From Streptomyces sp. PCS3-D2 (GTDB lineage Bacteria > Actinomycetota > Actinomycetes > Streptomycetales > Streptomycetaceae), in assembly GCF_000612545.2 (NCBI RefSeq), contig NZ_CP097800.1, positions 1,674,001 through 1,738,000 on the forward strand: a stretch of DNA of 64,000 nucleotides, written 5' to 3'. The notes beneath the pieces were generated by a model, which saw nothing but the letters and a program-made list of their open reading frames with translations, was not told the DNA's origin and searched no databases. A program made the position numbers and the translations under genes. Position 1 is the first letter of the stretch. The number at the start of each line of letters is the position of its first letter. Of the stretch, positions 53,205-60,095 are shown one piece after another.

Positions 53205-53600
53205 CGGCGCGACGGCCCGCACCGCGGCGGCCGTGTCGGCGTTGACGTTGCAGACGTGGCCGTCCTCGGCGTCGCGGGCGACGGAGGAAACGACCGGACT
53301 GCGGCCGTCCGCGAGGAGCGCCTCCAGGGCGCCGGTATCCACCCGGGTGATCTCGCCGACCCTGCCGATGTCCACGGTTCGCCGTCGACCCACGGGACGT
53401 GCGGGACAGCGGTGAGGGTGTCCGCGTCCTCGCCGGTCATCCCGACGGCCAGCGGGCCGTTGGTGTTGATCGGCCCGACGAGCTCACGCCGGACCCGCCC
53501 GGCGAGCACCATGCGGACCGCGTCCATCGCGGGAGACGAGGTGACCCGCAGCCCCGCCTTGACGGGAAGACGTGGGAGGAAGTCCGTTCCCGGGAATTCG
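53205..53600 (-). pseudogene. Remnant of acetylglutamate kinase (argB)
   Basis: Reading leftward from about 53590, one frame gives [40 protein letters not shown] and [19 protein letters not shown], the central part of acetylglutamate kinase. A missing base at 53371-53380 shifts the frame. The next frame continues [35 protein letters not shown] and [15 protein letters not shown], exactly where the intact enzyme would go on. The N-terminal kinase glycine loop and the C-terminal third are absent. It cannot be functional. It is the first of several remnants in this stretch; a spare argB copy would suit ornithine supply for a siderophore. Confidence 0.8.
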
Positions 53601-53836
53601 ACCAGAACATCAAAAAACTGGTGCATGGTGTTCGGAGCTGTCCCGTCAACAGGACAGCGGGGGAAGCGCATCGACCGGGCCGGTGGCGTGCCTCATCGGC
53701 ACTCCGGTCTCCACGGGGCACCCGCAAGGTGCCGTGATCGGGCACGGCGGTCTCGCCGACTCCATCCCCATGAACGGATGACGGCCCCTTCCCGTCCGGG
53801 AAACGGACCGTGAACTGCTTGAATTGGAGTGGATGC

Positions 53837-54073
53837 ATGAGCAACAACCCGTTCGACGGCGCCGACGGCCGGTTCTTCGTCTTGGTCAACGACGAGGGCC
53901 AGCACTCTCTGTGGCCGTCGTTCGCGGAGATTCCGGCCGGCTGGCACGTCATATTCGGCGAGGAAAGCCGCCAGCTGTGCCTGGAGTACGTCGAGGCGAA
54001 CTGGACCGACCTGCGGCCGAAGAGCCAGCGCGACGCCATGGCCGCGGACCGGGTTCCGGTCGACGCAGCGTGA
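53837..54073 (+). CDS. MbtH-family NRPS accessory protein (orphan)
   Basis: This 78-aa intact protein has the full MbtH signature: NPFDG, FFVLVNDEGQHSLWPSFAEI, PAGWHVIFGE and CLEYVEANWTDLRPKS. MbtH proteins bind and activate adenylation domains of nonribosomal peptide synthetases. The ATG at 53837 follows TTGGAGTGG. No NRPS gene is in the window; the flanking pieces are decayed genes, including an amino-acid N-hydroxylase, so this is probably the surviving member of a lost siderophore locus. It may still serve another NRPS in trans. Confidence 0.93.
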   Translation: MSNNPFDGADGRFFVLVNDEGQHSLWPSFAEIPAGWHVIFGEESRQLCLEYVEANWTDLRPKSQRDAMAADRVPVDAA

Positions 54074-54089
54074 AGTGAATCCGGCATTC

Positions 54090-54774
54090 CGTGCAGCGCG
54101 CGGAACGGCCGCAAACGTGCCGGCCAGTTCCTGCTCGACCCTGCGCAGGACGACGGAGTCGGCGATCTCCCCGCTGCGCACGGCGATGTTCGACAGCAGG
54201 GGCGACGACAGGCCGTGGGTGTGCTCGGTGCCGCCCTGGAGGTAGATCCCGCAGGACAGCCCCGCCGCGGCGACGAGGCGGTGGTCGCGCTCCACCCGGT
54301 GCCGGCCCGCCTCGCCCCGCAGGAGGTGCCGGTCGAAGTCGCCGAGCAGCCCCGCCGGGAAGGGGTGTCGTCGGCGACCGAGTAGCCGTAGGACACGCGG
54401 TCGGCGAGGCCGACCGCCGCCCATTCCAGGTACTGGTGGAATTCCTGCCGCGTCGGGAAGAAATCCTGATGGTTGACGAACTGCACCAGCCGACCGGCCG
54501 CATGCAGATAGGAAACGAAACTGAACCTGGACACCGGATTGCGCTAGGCGGCCAGGTCCTTGAGGAACGACATCTGCACGGTCGTCGATGGCAGCAGCAT
54601 GTTGCGGTGCCAGCCGAACGACGCCTTGCGCTCGAAGAACGCGACCTTGAACGGACGGTCCGGAACGTTGGCCCGGTGCTCTTCCAGAGCGATTGCGAGC
54701 GACAGTCTGGACGGGCCTAAACCGACGCCCACCACGTCACGAATCTCGTGTTCACGTGTACTCGTTGCCCCCAT
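54090..54774 (-). pseudogene. Decayed L-ornithine/L-lysine N-monooxygenase
   Basis: From ATG 54774 (GGGAGA upstream) the frame gives DVVGVGLGPSRLSLAIALEE, KVAFFERKASFGWHRNMLLP and STTVQMSFLKDL, the FAD-binding start of SidA/PvdA/IucD-type N-hydroxylases. A TAG at 54546-54544 interrupts it; the same frame then resumes NPVSRFSFVSYLHAAGRLVQ and FFPTRQEFHQYLEWAA. After a frameshift and loss of most of the middle, the C-terminal signature GIYLQGGTEHTHGLSSPLLS and NIAVRSGEIADSVV appears in another frame. The enzyme hydroxylates ornithine or lysine side chains for hydroxamate siderophores; this copy is clearly dead. Confidence 0.88.
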
Positions 54775-55011
54775 GGAAAATTCTCCCGCTGGCGTCATGG
54801 AATCTCGACCGGTGACCCGAGAGAGCTTTGTTCAGTATTGCTCCAGAGAACGCTCGGCCGATGTTCAAGCTCAGCCGGGAGCAACCCGCTGACGTGCGGG
54901 CGGGCGGGTGCTGGACTCCTTCACCCACAGCGGGTGCACGCGCCGGCGCGACACGGCGGACCTCATGCGCCGGCTGCCCTGACCGACCGGAGCGGGCCCG
55001 AGACCGGGACC

Positions 55012-55215
55012 CCCACTTCACCGCCAACGTCGAACTGACCGGGGCCGCACCCCGCTACGTACGGCTGCAGGCGCCGATTGGCGCCTCGACCCCGCCGAGC
55101 TGGCCACCCCCACGCCTCCGTCGCCGACGTGCCCGGACTGGCCGAGCACAGCATCGTCGTCGGGTCCCTGTCCGAGAGCCACGCCATCAGCGGTTGGCGG
55201 CCGGGCTTCCTGTGC
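55012..55215 (+). pseudogene. Aminotransferase (class I/II, PLP) remnant
   Basis: Three pieces in three frames line up with a fold-type I aminotransferase: NVELTGAAPRYVRLQ (about 55024), then ADWRLDPAELA (about 55072), then after a deletion HASVADVPGLAEHSIVVGSL and SESHAISGWRPGFL (about 55108-55212). The last piece is the PLP-lysine region, where functional enzymes have S-K; here the lysine is glutamate. It is broken by frameshifts and a deletion and is too short to work. Confidence 0.7.
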
Positions 55216-55263
55216 TCCGGCTCCGTGCGGCCCCCTTCGCTTCTGGGTGCGTGCAGCGGATCC

Positions 55264-55592
55264 CTAGATCTTCGCCTCGCGCTTGAAGGCCGAGCGCGCC
55301 CACAGGAAGCCGAGGAGGCTGAGAGCGACGCCCCAGCCCAGCGCCAGCCAGGCGCTGTTGCCGATCTCCGTGCCCATGAGCAGGCCGCGGAGGGTGTCGG
55401 TCATCGGGGTGAAGGGCTGGTACTCGGCGAACCAGCGCAGGCCGACCGGCATGGACTCCGGCGGGACGATCGCGCTGCCGAGGAAGGGCAGGAAGGTCAA
55501 CGGCATGGGGGCGTTGCCCGCCGCCTCGACGCTGCTGGCACCCAGACCGATGGCCGCGGACAGCCAGCTGAGGCCGAAGGCGAGCGGTCCAG
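55264..55592 (-). pseudogene. ABC-2 type (DrrB-like) permease, C-terminal fragment
   Basis: The frame reads GPLAFGLSWLSAAIGLGASS, VEAAGNAPMPLTFLPFLGSA, IVPPESMPVGLRWFAEYQPF, then TPMTDTLRGLLMGTEIGN, and ends in a terminal helix with ARSAFKREAKI and a proper stop. This is the last ~110 residues of a DrrB/ABC-2 exporter permease, including its last membrane helices and the conserved FLPFLGSA...P region. The first half is missing and there is no start signal. No partner ATPase is present. It is likely a leftover of an exporter from the same decayed locus. Confidence 0.8.
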
Positions 55593-55919
55593 GTCCGCCA
55601 GTCCTTGCGGTCCGGCGCCCGCCACCCCCGGACCAACAGGGCCCGCAGCGCTTCCTTGTCCTCCCGTACCCGCAGCCGTCGGAACGGGCCGCCGCAGTCT
55701 CCCGGGGCGGTCAGTGTGCGCTCGTGACAGGACGGACGACGAGTTCGTCGACGTCGACCTCCGGCGGCGGGGACACCGCGTACGCGAGGGCGTCCGCGAC
55801 GGCGGAGGCCGGCAACGCCACCGCCCGGGCCCTCGCCCTGCTCGGCGGCGGTGGGTAGGTCTGCGGGAGCAACGCGGGCAGGCCCGGCACGGGTCCTCCC
55901 CGCACCGGGCCCTGGGCCT
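55593..55919 (-). pseudogene. Intergenic debris with the C-terminal tail of a short-chain dehydrogenase
   Basis: On the minus strand, 55830-55711 encodes ALPASAVADALAYAVSPPPE followed by VDVDELVVRPVTSAH and a stop. This matches the C-terminal end of classical SDR oxidoreductases (VDVxEIxVRPT-like). The Rossmann fold and catalytic Tyr-x-x-x-Lys are absent, so only the tail remains. The rest of this ~330-bp stretch shows nothing I can identify. Confidence 0.6.
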
Positions 55920-55970
55920 CGGCGATCAGTCCGTCACGGCGGTCAGTCCGTGACGGCGGTCAGTCCGTGA
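55920..55970. repeat. Three 17-bp tandem repeats at the 3' end of the flotillin gene
   Basis: Units at 55920-55936 (two mismatches), 55937-55953 and 55954-55970 share CGGCGGTCAGTCCGTGA. The flotillin stop codon and last residues lie within the third unit, so the repeat probably arose by slippage at the gene end. Confidence 0.8.
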
Positions 55971-57513
55971 CGGGGATCGCTCCGTCCACGGGGACCCGTT
56001 CCGCCCCGGGGACCGGTGCCGGCCCGGCCGCGCCCGCCTTCCCGGCCTGGTCCGCGACCAGGCCGCGGAGCATGGCACCGAGGTCGACCCCGGTGGCGGA
56101 GCCCAGCAGTTCCACCCCTTGGGCCACGTTGTCCGTGACCGTGCGGGAGAGCTTGGAGGCTCCGTCGGTGGAGATGACGGTCATCCGGTCGATGGCGCCC
56201 AGCGGTTCGGCGGCCTTGGCGACGATCTGCGGCAGGGCCTCCACCATCATCTGGAGCATGGCCGCGTCCCCGTACTTCTCGAAGGCGTCGGCCCGCTTGT
56301 GCATGGCCTCCGCCTCCGCCGCGCCCTTGGCCGCGATGGCCGCGGCCTCGGCGTCGCCCTCCAGGCGGACGGCTTCGGCGACGGCGGCACGGCGTGCCCG
56401 CTCGGCCTCGCCGCGCTTGGCGCCCTCGATGGCCTCCGCCTCCGCCAGGGCCTGGCGGCGCTGCTTCTCGCCCTCACCGGTCAGGCGGGCGCGCTCCGCC
56501 TCCGCCTCGGCGGCCGCGATGGCGGCCAGGCGGTCGCCCTCCGCCTGCTTGACCCGGGCGATGCGCTCGGCCTCCGCCTGCTGCTCGGCCTCGTACCGCT
56601 TGGCGTCGGCGGGCTTGCGGACCTGCGTGTCGAGCTGACGGTCGGTCAGCGCGGCCTGTCGCTCGGCCACCTTCTCCTGCTCCGTGAGGATCTGCTGCTG
56701 ACGGTCGGCGTCGGCGAGCGGACCGGCCGCGCTCGCCCGCGCCGCAGCCGCGTCGGTCTCTGCCTTGATCTCGGCCTGGCGCAGGTAGAGCGTGCGCTGC
56801 GCGACCGCGATCTCCTCCTCCGCCTTCAGTCGGGCCTGCTCCGCGGCCTGCCGGGCGTTGGCCTCGGCGATGTCCGCCTCCTGCCGGGCGCGGGCGGCCT
56901 CCGGGCGGCCCAGGTCCTCCAGGTACGAGCCCTCGGTGGTGATGTCCTGGATCTGGAAGGCGTCCAGGACCAGGCCCTGCCCGGAGAGGCTGGCCTCCGC
57001 CTCCTCCGCGACCTGTCCGGCGAACGCGGCCCGGTCCCGGATGACGTCCTCCACCGACATCCGGCCGACGATCGCCCGCAGTGCGCCGGAGAGCACCTCC
57101 TGGGTGAACCCGACGATCCCGTCCTGCTGCCGCAGGAACCGCTGCGCGGCGGCCCTGATGGCGTCCTCGGTCCCGCCGACCTTGACGATGGCCACCCCTT
57201 CGAGGTTGGCCTTGATGCCGCGCAGGGTGACCGCTCCCCGCACCGCGACGGGAATGTGCCGGCTGGACAGGTCCAGGCTGTACCGCTGCTGCACGAACGG
57301 GACGACGAACACGCCGCCGCCGACCACGACCTTCTGACCGCTGTTGTCGGTGAAGACCTGCCCGGTCTCCGGATCGGTGGACCGCTTCCCGCGGCGGCCC
57401 GTGATGATGAAGGCCTCGCTGGGACCGGCGACCTTGTACCGGGTGACGACGACCAGGGCCAGCAGGACCAGGAGTACGACGATCCCGATGGCCGCGACGG
57501 CGACTGGACTCAT
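55960..57513 (-). CDS. Flotillin-family (SPFH/band 7) membrane scaffold protein
   Basis: This 517-aa protein has an N-terminal membrane anchor (VAVAAIGIVVLLVLLALVVV), an SPFH domain (about residues 30-200, with GGVFVVPFVQQRYSLDLSSR and AFQIQDITTEG) and a long Ala/Glu-rich coiled coil (about 210-420; repeated AEAE, AEAER). It ends in a hydrophobic C-terminal segment. Flotillins organise membrane microdomains and affect membrane fluidity, secretion and cell shape. The ATG at 57513 has GGGGGAA upstream. The upstream gene encodes an NfeD-like membrane protein, the usual genomic partner, 70 nt away. Confidence 0.94.
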   Translation of the reverse strand: MSPVAVAAIGIVVLLVLLALVVVTRYKVAGPSEAFIITGRRGKRSTDPETGQVFTDNSGQKVVVGGGVFVVPFVQQRYSLDLSSRHIPVAVRGAVTLRGIKANLEGVAIVKVGGTEDAIRAAAQRFLRQQDGIVGFTQEVLSGALRAIVGRMSVEDVIRDRAAFAGQVAEEAEASLSGQGLVLDAFQIQDITTEGSYLEDLGRPEAARARQEADIAEANARQAAEQARLKAEEEIAVAQRTLYLRQAEIKAETDAAAARASAAGPLADADRQQQILTEQEKVAERQAALTDRQLDTQVRKPADAKRYEAEQQAEAERIARVKQAEGDRLAAIAAAEAEAERARLTGEGEKQRRQALAEAEAIEGAKRGEAERARRAAVAEAVRLEGDAEAAAIAAKGAAEAEAMHKRADAFEKYGDAAMLQMMVEALPQIVAKAAEPLGAIDRMTVISTDGASKLSRTVTDNVAQGVELLGSATGVDLGAMLRGLVADQAGKAGAAGPAPVPGAERVPVDGAIPVTD

Positions 57514-57583
57514 GATGGATTCCCCCTGCCTCCCCGAAGGGGCAGATCGGTGATGGACGTGAAGCGGATGGAGCGGTGCGCCG

Positions 57584-58090
57584 TCACTCGATGGCGCGGA
57601 CGGCGACCGAGGTGTCCGACGGGGTCGCCGTCACCCAGATCTCGGCCCCGCGCTCCAGCGGGGCGTCGGCGGTAGCGGCGTACTTGACCGGCTGCCCCGC
57701 CAGCGACAGCAGCACCTCCCCGTAGCCGCCGTGCGGTATGGCGGTGACCACGCGTCCGGCGACTCCGACGAGGTCCGCGCGCTGCGGTGCACGCCCCCCG
57801 GCGTCACGCAGCAGCGCCCGGCTCAGCCGGTACGTCGCCCAGCCCGCCCCCGCTCCGGCCAGCGCGCCCGCGGTGGCCGCCGCTCCCGGCCCGAGTCCCG
57901 TGGACCCGAGCACGATCGCCCCCGTGAAACCGAGCGTCGAAACGAAGCCCGCGATCACCGGAAGCGACAGCCACCCGTCGAACAGTCCGCCCAGGATGCC
58001 CTCGAAAACCCCCTCCAGCACCCCGTCGAACACCAGCGCCACGGCCAGCACCACGATCCCCCCGATGCCGAGCCCGAGAAACCAGCCCAT
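57584..58090 (-). CDS. NfeD-like membrane protein, flotillin partner
   Basis: This 168-aa protein has an N-terminal membrane helix (MGWFLGLGIGGIVVLAVALV), two more helices around residues 45-100, and a soluble C-terminal OB-fold-like domain (LVGVAGRVVTAIPHGGYGEV, EIWVTATPSDTSVAV). This is the layout of NfeD1b proteins that pair with flotillins. The ATG at 58090 follows GGGAGGTG; an earlier in-frame start (58180) has no such signal. It is first in a two-gene operon with the flotillin gene. Confidence 0.85.
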   Translation of the reverse strand: MGWFLGLGIGGIVVLAVALVFDGVLEGVFEGILGGLFDGWLSLPVIAGFVSTLGFTGAIVLGSTGLGPGAAATAGALAGAGAGWATYRLSRALLRDAGGRAPQRADLVGVAGRVVTAIPHGGYGEVLLSLAGQPVKYAATADAPLERGAEIWVTATPSDTSVAVRAIE

Positions 58091-58162
58091 CGGACACCTC
58101 CCCCGTCTGGCCGCCGTTTCCGCCGGACACCGACAGATTGCCTGGAGGCCGCACCGGCGCAC

Positions 58163-58203
58163 ATTGCCTGCCGTCGGCAATCTTTATGCGTCTTTGACGC
58201 ATA
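58163..58203. promoter_or_regulatory. Two palindromes in the nfeD-like/small-membrane-protein divergent region
   Basis: ATTGCC-N7-GGCAAT (58163-58181) is followed by the perfect palindrome TATGCGTC-TTT-GACGCATA (58185-58203); another ATTGCC lies at 58137-58142. This is the most AT-rich spot nearby and sits between divergent genes, so operator sites for an unidentified regulator are likely. Confidence 0.45.
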
Positions 58204-58300
58204 CCGCCGTGCACGGCGACGCGCCGCAGGGTGTACAAGCAGGTGTACGAGCCCCGTGGCCGTGAGCGGCACGGCCCGGCCGAACCGACGGGAGGACCCG

Positions 58301-58563
58301 GTGGAACCGACCCTTCTCCTCGCCGCCGTGGTCCTGGCGGCCCTGGTGATCAAGACGGCGGTGGAGGAACTGGGGGAACCCGGCCGGGGCCGGGCCCGGT
58401 GGGCGTTCCTGCGGGACCGGCGGGCCTTGGCGGCCGGCGCGGTCGTCACGCTCGTGCTCGGCTTCCTGGGCTGGCTGCTCGGCGGCGGCGAGGGCCTGGT
58501 CTGGGGGTGCCTGGCCGGCGTCCTGGCCGCGTACGCCACGAACGCGCACGGGCGCGGCACGTA

Positions 58564-58564
<1 letters not shown>
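58301..58564 (+). CDS. Small integral membrane protein
   Basis: This 87-aa protein starts with GTG preceded by GGAGGA at ideal spacing. A first helix (LLLAAVVLAALVIKTAV), a basic cytosolic loop (RGRARWAFLRDRRALA) and a second long hydrophobic segment (AVVTLVLGFLGWLLGGGEGL) suggest two or three membrane passes. No known family. It is divergent from the flotillin operon and shares its palindrome-containing control region, so a membrane-related role is possible but unproven. Confidence 0.75.
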
Positions 58565-58623
<59 letters not shown>

Positions 58624-58733
58624 GACCCGCACGGTGTGCCCGCCCGGGTGGACGAGGCTCCCGCCGCGGTACCCCGCCGGTGCGGGCGCCGGCCGGTCCG
58701 GTGGTGGCCGGTCGGTTGGTGGCGGCCCCGGCC

Positions 58734-60095
58734 CTACCGGAGCGCTTCCCCGCCCGACCGCGCGAGGTCCCCCAGCAGCACGTCCAGCACGGCCTCCTCC
58801 TCGACGCGCAGGGCCTGCTCGCTGAGAGCGAGTGCCAGGTCCGGGTCCCACGGCGACGGCGCCGGTTTCCCGTCCAGGGGGCGCAGACCGGGTCCCCCGG
58901 CCGCCACCGCCGCACGGTAGTCGGCGGCGGTGTAGCGCCAGGGGCTCCAGGGCACGTGCCCCGACAGCGTCGTGGCGATGCGCAGGCCGCCCCAATCGAA
59001 GTCGCCGTGGTGGCGGAGAGCGGCGCCGAGCTCGTGCAGGCGGGTGAGCAGGGTCAGCGCGGCGGCCGACGGCTGGCCCTGGACGCAGACGAGCGGCAGG
59101 CCATCCGGTCCGTGCGTGTCCGCCGCGGCCGAGAGCACCGCGGGGTTCTCGCAGATGTGGACCACGGGCGGGGCCGTCCGGGGTGGACGGCGGGCGAGCT
59201 GCCGGAGGGTGAGTACGGACGGCTCACCCGCGTCGGCCGCCCAGTCCAGGGCCGGAGTTCCGCGGAGGTTGAGGGTGAGCACCGTCGAGGAGACGTCGTC
59301 CCGGAGCAGGCCGACCGAGGCCCACGCGACCCGCCGCCAGGCCGCTCCCGCGCCCTCGGGGTGCCCGGTCAGTGCGCGGGCGCCGGAGAGGGCGAGCGTG
59401 GCCACCGGCGTGCCGTCGTCGAGTGCGTGGGCGCTGCCCAGGACGTCGGCGGCGAACACCGCGAGCGACCGTGCCGGCGCGACGGGCAGCTCCCGGAGCA
59501 CGCGGACCGTCTCCTCCAGGAGGGCACGGGCGGCGGTGGGGGTGCCGGCGAGACGGCGCACGAGGCCGCCGGCCCGCACCCGCCCGGCCCACGCCGCGTG
59601 GGCTGGAAGGTCCTCAGCCAGGTCGGTGAGAGGTGCGTACGCCTCCTCCCAGGCCTGTTGCTCGTTCCGGCGGGCCGTGTCGAGGGGGACGACCCGTCCG
59701 GTGAGTACGGTCACGGCCGCCCCCAGGCCCTCCGCGCTGATCCCCGCTCTGACCAGCACGGCGTCCACGGCGTCGAGCCGGACCGTGAGCGCCTTGCCGA
59801 CACCGGGCGTCCGGCCCAGCAGCCTCTCGGCCGCTGCCCGCTCCGCCGGGCTCGGCGCAGCCAGCGAGACCGGCCCGGTCAGTGGCTGCCCGCGCTCCAG
59901 CCGCCGGCGCGCCCGCTCCACCAGCCAGGCCAGGTCGGCGCCGCCGAGCAGGCGGCGCAGGCGCGCTTCGTCCACCGGCGGACGGTCCGCCGGTGGTCCT
60001 GCCGCCGGTGGCCCGGCTGCGGGTGGCCCGGCCGCGGGTGGCCCGGCCGCGGGTGGCCCGGCCGCAGGTGGCCCGGCCGCAGGTGGCCCGCTCAC
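58734..60095 (-). CDS. jetD: Wadjet JetD-like nuclease subunit (TIGR02679/DUF2399)
   Basis: This 453-aa protein has an N-terminal repeat-encoded Pro/Ala/Gly tail (about 35 residues), a helical TIGR02679 region (ARLRRLLGGADLAWLVERAR, RTPGVGKALTVRLDAVDAVL) and a C-terminal DUF2399 TOPRIM-like domain. The latter has the acidic residues in VHICENPAVLSAA and HHGDFDWGGLRIA. In Wadjet, JetD is the endonuclease that cuts plasmid DNA extruded by the JetABC SMC-like motor. The GTG at 60095 overlaps the jetC stop by 4 nt; because starts inside the repeat are also possible, the N-terminus is uncertain. Confidence 0.88.
   Translation of the reverse strand: MSGPPAAGPPAAGPPAAGPPAAGPPAAGPPAAGPPADRPPVDEARLRRLLGGADLAWLVERARRRLERGQPLTGPVSLAAPSPAERAAAERLLGRTPGVGKALTVRLDAVDAVLVRAGISAEGLGAAVTVLTGRVVPLDTARRNEQQAWEEAYAPLTDLAEDLPAHAAWAGRVRAGGLVRRLAGTPTAARALLEETVRVLRELPVAPARSLAVFAADVLGSAHALDDGTPVATLALSGARALTGHPEGAGAAWRRVAWASVGLLRDDVSSTVLTLNLRGTPALDWAADAGEPSVLTLRQLARRPPRTAPPVVHICENPAVLSAAADTHGPDGLPLVCVQGQPSAAALTLLTRLHELGAALRHHGDFDWGGLRIATTLSGHVPWSPWRYTAADYRAAVAAGGPGLRPLDGKPAPSPWDPDLALALSEQALRVEEEAVLDVLLGDLARSGGEALR
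60001..60090. repeat. Six 15-bp tandem repeats encoding AAGPP at the JetD N-terminus
   Basis: Six adjacent copies of GCYGCVGGTGGCCCG (60001-60090) encode a repeating Ala-Ala-Gly-Pro-Pro in the first residues of JetD, directly after the jetC/jetD overlap. Units divisible by three allow copy-number change without frameshift. Confidence 0.9.

Noticed and set aside
53437-54534. 365-codon minus-strand frame as one intact gene
   Set aside because: Only its first part matches an N-hydroxylase; the rest runs antisense through mbtH and into the argB remnant in a wrong frame, so it is a chance read-through of pseudogene DNA.
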